Assembly (NCBI RefSeq): GCF_000699445.3
Contig: NC_067196.1
Location: 44,359,806-44,423,805 of the forward strand
DNA: 64,000 bases
DNA from: Schistosoma haematobium
Taxonomy: Eukaryota; Platyhelminthes; Trematoda; Strigeidida; Schistosomatidae
Reading direction: 5' to 3'
Numbering within the stretch: position 1 is the stretch's first letter; every line of letters starts with the position of its first letter. Positions 13,101 through 26,880 of the stretch are shown piece by piece. The position numbers and the translations under genes are program-made. Under the pieces are notes generated by a model that was not told the origin of the DNA, did not search any database, and saw only the letters and a list, made by a program, of their open reading frames with translations.

Positions 13101-16100
13101 CAATCCTTCGGAGACAGCGATGACCAAAAACATCCTCAACTCGGAGAGGCCAGGTTTCACAAGCATAGAGCGAAACTGTTATCACCGACGCGTTGTAGAT
13201 CCGACCTTTTACAGCCAGACTAACATCACGAAGGCGCCAAAGATGGCCCAGATTGGCATAAGCCGCTCTGGCTTTCACTATACGTGCATTGATCTCATCA
13301 CTCACGCCACCACCAGCATTTATGCAGCTACCCAGATACACGAACTTCTCGACTACTTCTATCCGCTCACCATCCAGAGTGAGTATAGGATTAGAATCCT
13401 GTCAGTCTTGTAGAAGTACTACGCACTTCGAAGGTCCAAACTACATACCGTACCTACGGACATTGACTGACAACTGATTAAGTGCGGATTGCATGGCTTG
13501 GGCATTATCGCACAGTAAGAAAATATCATCCGCATACTCAAGGTCGATAAGTCTTTCTTCAGGCAACAGATCCACACCACCATTACTTACACCCATCAGA
13601 GCTGTTTGCAGAATGTCATCGATGGCAAAGTTGAAAAGGAATGGTGAGATTGGGTGACCCTGCCTAACTCCACTGCTCGAATGGAACAATGGAGAAAGGT
13701 GGTTGTATGCCCTCACTCTACCTGGGGTGTTTGTATATAGGGCTTCTAAAATGTTAATAAACTTCTCAGGCACACCCTTCTTCCATAGACAATCTCAGAG
13801 AACAGCCCTGATGTCAAGAAACACTACGATTATTGGCGTTTGATAAGTATGACGGTGTTCTAACATTTGGTGAAGAGTGAAGATATGACCAATACATCCT
13901 CGACTGGAACGAAAATCAGCCTGCTCTTCGCGAGTCAATCTTTCTCGGGTTTTGAACAACCTACGAAGTATGATGGAAGTCAATAACTTGAACGCGATCG
14001 GAAGTTTGAGCAAATCTCATTGCTAATATTATCTTTATTGCTATATTACGGTCAAGCCTTTGATACAAATAATATATATGTTGAGTAACCTAATACCTTC
14101 AATAATAGGCGCTTACACCATAGAACTCAATAAAATTCCATGATATTTATATAAAACCTACTTGGAGTCATATCATTAATTTTTGACAAATGTATTTTAG
14201 TTATTACATAAGAAGAGGAAAGTACCATATACAGGTGTTGTAGGAACTTTGACTGATAATAAATTATTTGCAATCTTACATCTCATTAGATAGTAATATG
14301 TTACATTAACTCATCTAGAGGTAAAATATAACATATTGTTAATGTTGAAACATTATGATAAAATCTAGAGAATAATTAATCTGTATCAGTAAATTTGTTT
14401 AAAAGTAACTTTCTGATTTAGTTACTTTAAATGACCTATAATTTCTGATTAGACATTTTAATACCGAATAATTTAAAAATGGAAGTAAATATATGTGGAT
14501 TTGTCAGTTGTTCTGTTTGCTTCATCTGTCATGAATAGTATTTTGGGCTATAGATAAGGTAAAACACGATGTACGTGTAATCGTTAAGTTATTAATAATT
14601 TATGGATTAAAAAGTTGCTTAACAATTTCAAGTTACCTTTTGTGAATCTATTCATATGAAAGTATAATAAGCTGTAGAAGTGGCTAATTACCATTTTGTT
14701 TCATTCGTTCTTAATTAGAATTCAACATATACTCTATATTCAACTGTGTAGACTGTAAACTTAGATCAGTCTACTTTTATCTCTTCATCTTACTTAGTAG
14801 AATCTAATTTAACAACTAGATAATTTTGTACTTCAATGAATAATGTTTGTACATATTCGAATAATTTTTACAACTATAAATGGATTTATACGCGATCCTT
14901 ATCACTCGAAACACCATATTAAATCTTCATTAGCCGATAAAATAATAATATATGGTATGATGTACAAATATATAGGTATCAACTAGCCTATTTCTCTAGT
15001 TAAAGAAATATGAATTATTAAAAAAATATGGAACAAACTAGATCAGTTGTTTATAATGGCTATTTCTTCAGGAATGTTTTCTTTGTTCAAATTATCACTT
15101 CACTTGAAGTCAAAGCAATTCGGTTCAAATAAATACCTTTTTTAACGAAACTTTATTCTATTATTATTTGTTGATAAATCTCGAATATCATTTTATTCTT
15201 ACAGAAAAATCATTGTCCGTTGCACATGGTCTTCTAAATGTAAAACAAAAGTCCTCCGAAATTCTAATGAACAAAACATTTGATAAAGATATAAATCCAG
15301 TACCAGAACAGAATAACAATGATATCACTAGATGTAATGCTAACAGAGATATTATAACGCAACAAAATTTGAATACAAACGCACCAGATGTAGTTAATAA
15401 TAACATTACCACAACTGCTGCTACTAATATTAATCATATCACTTCTGTCAAAATATTAGATGTTTCTGATAGTACACAACAAAAATTAGTTGCAAATTGT
15501 TTTACAGTTAGTGGATTTAAAAAACCAAATAATGATAAATTGAAATCAGTTTATACGGCAGTTGGAGTAACATATGTTTCAGGTATGATAATAATATTTA
15601 GTCTAAAATCTCCAGTATTTATCATATATTCATATACCTATATATCATTCATTTGTTCACAGATCATTTAAACATAAAGATTATTTGAGTTTATTTCAAG
15701 AGAATATAAGTTGAATCATTCTGATTCTATCATAAACGTGTTATATTAAATAACTTACATTTAATTCATAAGTATTTAACAGTAATAGGACAAATTTATG
15801 TGATCAAAAATTACTTAACAATCGTTTGATGTACAACTTTTAAATGATTAAAATTCGATAGTTTTAAGTAGTTAGTCATAGTATCTGTAACTAGTTTTAA
15901 AATACCATACTTCATATTACTTATTGATATTATTTGAATAATTTCCAAAAACTAGGAAATATTAGACAGTTGTCTCGTCCTAGTATAGAATTCTACACCA
16001 ATTCGGAGAGACTCTAATTATGGACGACCTTTGAACGAATCTTAAGTGATCTTGAGAAATATTAGCCAATCAGCAAACAGTCAGTATGGAGTAAAAATAT

Positions 16101-19100
16101 ATTATAAACAACCAAGGAGATAAAGAGGATACACTTCTTATACGTGGTTCAAAAACTTGTCAAGGTTAGGAAGAGGTTCTAAGATCGTAATGCATGTAGT
16201 AGAGGAAATCATCCGTACGGCTACAGAATAGTCAGCCTCTGGAGCCATGATAAAGTCTCAAAAACTCTTCCAGCCTCGACCATATAGCTTCAATATTGTT
16301 TATGGTCACACCGGTTTTTGAGTACACAAAATGCCACTTGTGGACAATGACACGATGCACATAAACTGGCCTATGTATGAGTCTGTACGCTCTTCAAATA
16401 TCCGTATGCATTGTAGTACCTGGCTGCAGTCAGTGTTACTGGTGCTTTTTTATCCAGTTCGCGATAATTATCATAATTTACCTTAGTTAAGAATTATATA
16501 TGGGGTTTCCATCACGAACTGACATCAGCTATAGTGCCAGAAATCTAGTTGGCCAAATGTATGAAAGGCTTTCGCGTTAAAATCTGAGATCTGTTATCTT
16601 ATACCCGATTGATTTGTTCATAAATTATAGTCTCGCCGTTTTATATGTTATAGTCGTTCAATTATCACGTTTTGTACAAAATTCCCTGTAAACCGATCGT
16701 ACGTTAGCATTAAGCACTGAAGTTGGGGCCATAACCTTGAAATCCCTAAAACGCTTCTGATTGACTCGTCCATAAATTAGAGTCTCGCCCTATTGATCTG
16801 TCATCCGATGGTTTACATGTTTAACTTCAATCAGTTTGTAATATTGTTTGACAAATAGCAATCTAAAGTATAACTCTAATCATCTTTTGTTTATATTAGT
16901 AGATGTTCAAAACAAAAAATAGTTATTTTACATAAATTGTTAATTTACGTATTGTTATGTTATTATTTCTAGTGTTTTTGTTATTGTGTTATCACAAAAT
17001 AGTTTATTGTATGATAATAATATTAAGTATTCGTTGTGTTAATGAACTTCAGTCATACATGATTTCAAGTATTTTATTTAACTATGATTTGCATTAAATA
17101 TAAATAAATACGGAAAAACCTGTTATAAACATCCTCATTACATGGCATAAATTACAGTTTATTTTATATTTACTATGAAATGTATGCTATGATTGTTTCT
17201 TTTTTATGCCCAATTTTATACAAAAAATCAACAGACTAAAACTAGTTTGCACATTTGAAATTTATATTTTACCAATTAAAAAGGATTATATTTCATAAGA
17301 AAGAAAATATTGAGTTTATTCGTAAACATTCTGAAGCACAGGAGTCGATAAAATTGTTTCATATTGTCAATAAATGGAGTTTATCTGTTTACTAAATTCA
17401 AGTGTTGAAGTTATTACATAAATATTTATTCATATACTAACTGATTACCTTAAGATATTTTGGTCAGTTGAAATGTGAGGGTAAATTATTCTGTCGCACA
17501 GAATTGTCCTGAAAACTGTAAATGAATATTTCACAGTGTTTTCTTTGTACTTGGTAAACAATTTATGGACCTTCGTAAATGAAACAAACCCAGTAGGTTG
17601 GAAATCACCGAATGAGGTGGTTAGGGTATTTATTACATATGTCCAGCTTTGAAATACCTCAGAATTTAGTGTTTGCGGGAGTAGGAATAGGCTGAAAGAA
17701 AGCTAAGGGCGGCCAAATCATGACATGACATCAGTCAGTAAAATCACTAACTGATGGAATGATTCGCGTTGTAATAGGGAAACTATTTGATATGAATCTG
17801 TGTGGAAACTGTAATCTTTGTGACTGGTGGCGTTGCATGATATGTCTCGGAATCAGTGGCAGCGGCTTAGGAGCCTTCCTTCTTCATCTTTCTCAGAACA
17901 TCGAGCCTAACTTTTATATCATACATTGCATTTCTTGAATTTATCCCTTTCTTTTGAACCGTATTCACCGATATTTAGTTGTTTTTTTCACTGTTACGAG
18001 CATCATTTTGGTCTCTTGGTCTTGTTGAATTCATCTTATCTTGTTGATGTGATATGCCAACTTGCTTTAACACGCATTTGTAACGGACTATATGTTGAGT
18101 ATAAGTGACAAACATCTACGAGACGTCTGAAAAGGTAAATAAAGTTTCCAGCTGAAGAAACCACATAGATCATCTGTTTCACTAAAAATTTATGAATGCT
18201 TGATATGAAGCATATATCACATACGTTTGTGTTTGTTAAAAGTATATAAAGATGGGTAGAATGGTCAAAATCGGTAGTAAACTACGCTGTTTCTACAGGG
18301 ATGTATTTGTGAAGTTTGTAAAATGTGTATTACCCCAGGAATTAAACTAGTTCGTAAGGCTTCTCACCGTTGAATGTTAGTGTACGAGAAGGTACAGACT
18401 TAGTGATTGATTGTAAGAGTTCGAATTTTTCGAAGCCCAAAAATACGATAAAATTACGATAAATGAAGCAATGAAATCTCCTTAAATACTTCCACTACGT
18501 ATCCTATCGCAATAATCAGATGCTTTACCTACCTAGTCTAAAGTTTTTAAGTACTTCTCAGCCTTTATTTCTTTCAAAAACATCTTACAATGTTTGTCAT
18601 TTTAAAAATGATTTTACCTTCTTTTATTCAGCTGCTGAGCTTCATCTTACTGTTCTTAGTTACGTAAAATGATGGTAAACCTCAAATATTAAATATACAA
18701 ATCCTAAACGTTATTGAGTTTAGTGCTTACAATTAGCGTATCCCAGGAATTTAAACTATTTCTGGTGAATAATTAAATCCCATAACAAGGATGATTTTAA
18801 CTTGTATTTTGTTAACAATGACTTTTAAACTAATTGTTATATTTTTTCGGAAATCGAACGAAAGTGAAGGAATGCATGTTATGGGCATCATATCCTATGT
18901 TTCACAAAGTACATATGCTTAAAGCAACGAGATATAAAGCACTTTCGAACCAGAAATTCCTGCTACTATTATTTAAAATCGTCGAATGCTTGAGCGTCAA
19001 CTGTGGTTGGGTTCTGAATTAAGTACAAGGCTTTACAAAGATTTATTAACTCCCTAGTATGTTGGGAACTATTGAAGATGCCATTTAGCTTCACCATAGA

Positions 19101-22100
19101 ACCAAGTATTTTAAAATATTGTATATGAAATGAATAGTTTGATGAACCAAGCATACACAGCTATGTTAGGCTAGCCTTTTACTTAAAACAAGGGTTCAAA
19201 ATACTATAACATACTTGGTAATAATCCACAAAGGCTGTCTACATAAAAGTAAGATAAAATAATATCAATGAGATCCGGTAAGTGATGATTATGAAAGTAT
19301 GTAAACGTAGGGATTCAGTACTTTCATTTAGGACTTCTACTTACATGGGGAGATTTAAACATTAATTCTCAATGTTTCATAATACTGCTAAATCAATAAT
19401 TTCTATTACTTTGTATTTTTCTTTATTACAAAAAGATCCTGATTATTTATCGAAACGTTATCAAGTTGGTCGTAAACTAGGTGATGGTAATTTTGCTATT
19501 GTCAAACTAGGAAAAAGGCGGGATACAAATGATCAGTATGCTTTAAAAATAATTGAGAAAAGTAAACTTACGGGTAAAGAAGCCATGTTACTAAACGAAA
19601 TTCATATATTACATCATTGTCGTCATCCAAATATTGTACGTTTATATGAGGAATTTGAAACTGCAAGTGAAATATGGCTTGTTATGGAATTTATTAAAGT
19701 GAGTTTGATTACCTTTTATTCATACATACATACATGTAAGCAACCTTGCCCGACACCGGTCTTTAATTCGAACGGGTCTGTGACCTGTCCTCCATGCACG
19801 GCTTTGCAGTTTAATCCATCATAGGAATTCTGTATGATATTGACTATCTTCTCAGGCACGCCGTAGTATCGAAGAAGCTTCCATAGTGTTGTTCTGTCTA
19901 TGCTGTCAAGTGCTTTTTCGTAGTCAATGAAGTCGATGTAAAGTGATGGATTCCGTTCAATTGATTGTTTCACAATGATCCGTAGAGTTGCGATTTGGTC
20001 TGTACACGATCTATCCTTATGGAATCCTGAATGTTGGTCACGAGGTTGGGCGTCTACGCAGTCCTTCATCTTGTTTAACAATACCCTGTTGAAGACTTTT
20101 CCTGGTATTAAGAGAAGAGTGATGTCCCTGTAGTTATCACACTTGCTGTGATCGCCTTTCTTTGGTATTTTGACCAGAAGTCCTTTTTCCCAGTTTGTTA
20201 GTACTTGTTCCTCATCCCAAATCCTGCTGATGAGAATGTGGAGTATCTTTGCAGTTACTGCTACGTCTTCTTTCAGTGCCTCTCCTGGAATGCTGTCTGG
20301 TCCCGTTCCTTTATCACTCTTGATTTGTCTGATGGCCATGTTGGTCTCTTCAGTGGTTGGCGGTGCAAAATTGATTGTGGGGCCCATGCATGCTGATCCA
20401 ATGTTGGGTGGGTTCAGTGGGGCTGGTAGAAGTTGGTGATTACATAGCCTTCCTGGTTTACGTTAACTTTCAGCGAGTTTCTTTGTTGTATCATATAATT
20501 GTCTCATGTCTCTTTCTCTTGCAGCCTTTTTCGCCGTCGTTGTTATATCTCCCACATATTTACATTTGTCGGTTCTGATGCTCCTCTTTACTTACTTGTT
20601 TACTTCTGTGTATTCAGCTTTGCCTTGGCTTTCTCTGCTCCTGTTTAGCTGGTATTGATTGCTGCCTTCTTGTTCCTCCTTTCTTGAATCTTATCCAGTG
20701 TATCAACAGTGATCCATTCCCTGTGGTGGTGCTCCTTGTGACCCAGGACCTCATGACATGTTGAAGTGATTGCCTCTTTGATCCCCTTCCAGTTGCTCTC
20801 CATAGTGGTTCCTTCTCCATTGAGTAGATCATGAAAGGCCTGGAACTTGTTGCTGAGGACTCTCTTGAATTTATTGAGTTTGTTAGTATCCTGAAGAAAG
20901 GCCGTATTAGACTTTTGTGATGTTGTCCACCCTGTTGTCCATAGATAACATAAGATAAAAGAAATGATAGTGTAACTACTCACTATAATAAGTGTTTTGT
21001 TAGGAGAACCTATATTGTGGAGAATGATATGAACGAAGTAAAAAATATTAATTTGAGAAATGTTAAGTGCATTCTTCACATATTTCATTGTTAAGTTTAT
21101 CTATTAATTCTCATAAAACTATCTCAGTTAATAAAAAAACCATAACTTTAAAAGTTAGTGACTTTATTTATTTATGTAAGTGATGATAAGAAATATATAA
21201 CCATTGAAATAGTGTAGTATGATATGGTTGTTATTTTAAACATATGTATTATAGAATGATTTTTATTGATCCAGTAATTATTCCATTAGCTCGATTCCTT
21301 ATCAGAGTGAATTTAGTACTGATGACTAGAGTTGTTTAATTCTCAAACTCTGATGAAGCTAATCATATATGATAGATAGGCGGATAGAGTGATAGATAGA
21401 AAATTGATGTTTAAAATATTTTATAATTGAATTAATGAGTCGATTGAAGCCAGACCACCATGGAAAACCTGAAAGCACTGGATGGCCGTTTCATCCTAGT
21501 ATGGATGCCAGCTCAGTGGTATAAAGGTTAAGCGTTCGCACGCGAAACTGGTAGGTCCTGGGTTCGAATGTCGCGGGGGGTGGGATCGTGGATGTGCACT
21601 ACTGAGGAGTCCCATACTAGGATGGAACGGACATCTAGTGATTCTAGGTTTTCTATAGTGGTCTAGCTTCAATTGACTAATGCATTCAATTATTAAATTA
21701 CTACAATGTAAAAAAAACCCCTCTTTGTTTAAAGTATTTGTTTATAGCAATAATTTAAGTTGCTAACATAAAAATACTTTAAAAATTTTTTTAATGAGTT
21801 AAATAAAACGAACACAAATAAAAATTAGTTTTTATACAATGATGGATAGTGGTTAGCAGGGGAATTCAGGATACGCATTTCGCCGTATTTGGGATTCGTC
21901 AGCTGGATGTACCTGCATCCCAGAGTTGATGTTCACTCCGGGACTCAAACCCAGTAATTAATTGGTTTTTGTATTTTCTTTGTATAACTTATGGAAATTG
22001 AATAAATAATTTAAAACAACTAATAACTTTTATTCTTATCGTTTCTTCTTTCAATGTATACTTCCTGAGAATTTTAAACATAATAATAACAATGTTTTTA

Positions 22101-25100
22101 TATCTGAAAATATAAACATAATGTTGTAAATATATGTGAAATAATATCTATTTGAGTAGTTTTATTTCATTTTAGATAGTATATGACGAATTTTCACAGC
22201 CTATAGTTCTTGTTAGTTTAATTTACTTTTTTTATGATCACTAAGTGTTGTTTTATATGTATATCGCAAGAAGTTACACATATCTTGAAATAAATATACG
22301 AAGACGTCTATATTTATCACATTCAAAGGCTTTAGTTGTCAATCTGGATATAGCTTTGCGGATTAGTTTTATTCATCATATGACAGATTTAAACAATAAA
22401 TAAATTTTGTGGGCTTATAATCTATTCAATAGTTATTCATTCGTTTATAATACACATTAAGATACGTTAATATACATTTGTTCAACCATATTACAGTAAA
22501 TTAACTAAACATAAATAAAAACAATCGTTCTAATACACAGCAGAAAGTACTTTGAAATAACACAAAATATGATAGAACTATTCAAAATAAGGAAACGCTG
22601 ACAAAGGAACCAATGAAAAAAGCTTTAAGTGAACATTGTAGATAATTTTGTTGTGAATAGAAAAGTCATATGATTTGGTAAAAGATATCAAATTACTCTT
22701 AACTAATCAAATTCCATGAATTTTGTCCGTTGATTACATCATTATGTATATACTGGCCTATTTTTATGTATTATCTACAATATATCAAACTTCAGCCGAA
22801 CATGGATCTAAAAATCTGTGAGTTTTAGCCATTAATTCTACAATAGAGTGTCATGAGTTTTCCATCTATTAAGCATTCGATGAAAACGTATGCGTATATT
22901 TACGTAGCCATACTAAGATGACTTGGAAAATTTGTTTGTGGTGTATCTAATTACTTCATACCATTATCATCTAAACATATCTTTCATTCCTTCAATTCGG
23001 TTATCCTTGAAATGGACTCATTTGACAGCATAAATGAATTCAGAAATGACAAAACAAATATAACAGTATAGTTTGAAAAACTGTTCATTAGAGTCATGGT
23101 CCGTACACGATGGTCAATAAAACGCTCTATCTGATGGAAAATGTGTGAAAATTATTTGCTTCAAAAATGATTTACATCACGAATCAACTTTAGCTCGACA
23201 ACCAGTAGTCTATATGTGATGTGTTCGACTTCGATCTTGAATCTCTGTAATCTTCCCATTTTTTTTATTATAGGTGCACACATTCAAGAAGTCTCATATT
23301 AGTATGGAACATTTGTCTTAGTTTCCAATGTATGCTTAGCTGAAGTGATGTTACTTATCTTTTGTAGTTCAATTAGGAAAACTTATCTCACTATATTCAG
23401 CAACAAAGTTCCATTAGAATTCAAACACTCTAATTCTTTTTGGATTATTTTCTAACCTGTATATCCATGTAGCACAACAGTTTTGAAGTTTATACTAGTG
23501 TTTAATTATACAGATTTCTTGAAATAAAACTAATGAAACTTTTGAATATGACTTTAGAATCAGCTCATTTCCATCTACTGACAAAGATAAGTTCAATATA
23601 CAGAATTCAGTTATGAAATGAATTTCAAAATATTTTAATGTCTTTTATTCCATAAATCGAATCAAGTGAGGAAAGAAAAGTCCGTGCTCATACGGAAAAC
23701 ATAAATCTAGAGATAATAACTTTGTTTTACAAAAGACGGTGAAGAGTATGAGTCTGTGGGAAAATGGCTAACAATTGAATGCGTTAACCAAATAACCATA
23801 GGCATTACCTTTAATAGTGAGTAGTACATAAAGAGTAAACAAATGAATTATTGTAATAAGAATACTGGTTTTGATAGAGTAATTAATGCCGGTTAATTTT
23901 AAGGGATGAGGATAAAATAAGAATGATGCTGTATTCATTCATGTCCAAATGAATTTTAGTTTCAGTTGGAACTTTTTGACTACAACAAACTCATGCAAAA
24001 TTCAATTGAATGTTTTAGGTTTGTAAATTAATTCCTTCCTTTTTCATCTTAGAATATGTCAACCTGATATTCATTTTTAAAATGACTATCGTAAATTCAT
24101 AGCAGCAATCATGTACAGCAGATTCGGTAGAAAGTATATTATTTTTATGTGGTTTATTGTAGCCTTGAGATTTACTAGAAAAGTGACCCATCGTTTAAAT
24201 CATTTAAACCGTTTTATTTAGTAAATGATAGTTTTATCTGCTTCTAAATGTTTTCTAACTACTCAAATGACAGCTCTTAAATTTTCAATATAGGGTTGTG
24301 GAGATTGTCGAGTTTTTACTGAGATCATGAACCGATTATTGTCAGATCACCATTAAAAACCTCAATAAAAATCTCGATAACAATTCCTGAACTCACATAC
24401 TTTCCGTGCTGTAAACATAAAGATTGACTTCTTGCTTTTCTCCTTAAAATCCTGATGTATTCTCTGCAAGACGTCTTTATCATTTAAGATAAACGGGGTT
24501 ATAAGATGTCAATTTCATTTAAATATTTTATGAAGTAGAACTATTAAATTTAAATAGTTTCACGTTGAAATTTGCGTCACCTTCTTTCGTCTCTATCTTT
24601 TAGTCTGTAACCTTCATTGTACTCTTGTGAGTGTACATTTAATCTAGATTAATTTGTAAACATAGAAACTTTAGCTGTGTATTGGCGTCATGTAGTCTAT
24701 CTGTAAGAAGTTTAATATCATATTTATAAGCTTTTAAATGATCTTCGGTTACGCTAGATTACACAGGTGAATGATTATTTATGGTATGAGATAGGTTGCA
24801 GGTTCTCAAGAGACCAAATAAAACAACCAGACAATAATTACAATAAGCAGTATATGAGAGGAATGTTATTTCTTCACGTTAGTTTTGTTTAAATAAGGAA
24901 AAGGCGATATATGGTAAGTGGAAAATTATGATACATTACATAGGACCAAACGTTTTCAACAAAACAATTACAAAATTCAATATTGATAAATGAATTCTCA
25001 TTATTTTATATTGATATTAAATATGTTCACAGCATCCTATGAACCATCCTATTTTGTTGCATTTGTTTCAGCTGCCTTTAAGCTGATAGTTTTAGTTAAT

Positions 25101-26832
25101 TCATAATTATAATTGGTTGATTACTTATCATCGAATTGTTCGAATGGACAAAATGTGATGGATTAATAAAATTACTGTTTTTTATATTTTGGAATATTTC
25201 AAAGTTATCTTTTCAAACTCATTAGTTAAGAATTCGGCAGGGAAGAAATAAGACAAGGGGATTATAGGTCTAGAGTATGTAACATGCAGATTATAAATGT
25301 GGTGATGCATTTGTTGACCGTTGTAAACACACTTTGAATACGTGAATCAGACTTTTACAGTTGATTCTGATGACTTCAAATATGTAAAGGATCCACGGGT
25401 AGATTGCAAGGTATGTATTATAATATTGAGATGGCTTCATTTGGTTTTATAAAGTTCCTAACCGCCTCTAAGTTATTAAAATAAAAATTCGACCACCTCT
25501 TTGTAAGTGTTTTTATCTAACCTTCATTATGTCAACAGTCTTTTCTTTGAGATTTTCTATATGCTATCTACGTGTTCAAGTGTTAACCATAAAAGTATAA
25601 AAAGTTAAGGTTACTATTGATAATGGAATGAATTATTTAACTCGGATATTCAACTTTTCCATCATTGATTCAAGTGAGTTACAGAACAGAAATCGAACTT
25701 TCAAAATCACATTCTTTTAGTATAGTCGAAATAAATTCTATCAACAAAATATTTTTATGTAGACAGTGCAACTCAGACGAGATTCGTAACTTTAGGGTGC
25801 AAAACAGAAGATCCTAAACCGTTTCTCTTGTTCTATTTGTTTATTTAAACTAATTATACTACTACAAATGTTTAGTTTAATCTGATAATTATGTCCTTAT
25901 TTATAGACGCATTACTTAGATGGCATTATTTCATTTGATTTTGAAAACATTTTTTGTAGGATGGTGATCTGTTTGACGGAATTACTCAAGCAACAAAGTT
26001 CACTGAACCAATAGCTGCTGGAATAGTATCTGATTTAGCTAGTGCTTTATTTTATTTACATTGTCGATCTATTGTGCATCGAGATTTAAAACCTGAAAAC
26101 ATATTGGTAAGCTTTTATTTATTTTTCAACTCTCTTTAATTCATTTTGATCACCTCCAAACGTTTATTGGACCGTTTGTTTTTGAAAACTAATTGCATAA
26201 GTTGTTCAGTTCTTATGATTTAGAAAGTGAATAAGCAAGTGGATGGACAGGAATTTTATACTTAACTCTTAATACTGTGTATAACGAATTAAAATTATTT
26301 GAAAAAACCACAAAATCACTGTGTGATATTTCATTAAGTTAGAAGTATACATTCTTGGATTATTCCTCAAATAATACTGAATTATTGACAAAATCGAAGT
26401 CTTTTACAAAGAAAGAATAAATACAAAGAAAATAGACGGTGAAATCGTTTGTTTCTATTTTAAGTGTTTTAGTTTTACTGAAAACAATTCATAAGATTAT
26501 TCGGGATAAAAATCTTACTTTTTTATAAATTCAGGATCCTTATTTATTAAAAATCAAATAAGTAAAATAGTCAAAGATACTTATCACTACATTGATTTAC
26601 TTCCTCCATCTAAAAATCACATGCAGCAACTTTTTTATAACGTGTTTTTCATCCCAAATATTTCACATATTTAAGACTTAAAGAGCACAAAAAAGTTTAT
26701 TTATTTATTTATTTATCTATTTGCAGAATTCTCTCAGTTTAGGTCATAAAGTGATCTTAGCTAGACCATTATGTGGACCTAGGATCACTGAACGGCTGTT
26801 TCGTCCTGATGTGAAACTCCGCAGCAGTGTGC

Positions 26833-26880
<48 letters not shown>

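Larger units (their letters stand above)
15583..19435 (+). other. intron D-E, holding a Merlin copy and an RTE-type remnant
   Basis: About 3.9 kb. It holds the Merlin copy at 16005-16790 and a degenerate RT tail at 17590-17915. The remainder shows no recognisable feature. The acceptor at 19435 (ctttattacaaaaag) has a moderate pyrimidine tract. Confidence 0.65.
19699..25959 (+). other. intron E-F (6.3 kb)
   Basis: It holds an antisense RTE fragment starting within 40 bp of the donor, a fold-back SINE (21448-21690), an SMalpha copy (21838-21962) and a SINE tail fragment (24288-24365). From about 22000 to 24280 and from 24370 to 25950 I see nothing else I can support. The acceptor is ttttttgtag at 25959. 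Confidence 0.65.

Noticed and set aside
13078..13413. plus-strand ORF of 111 codons
   Set aside because: Shadow of the minus-strand reverse-transcriptase fragment.
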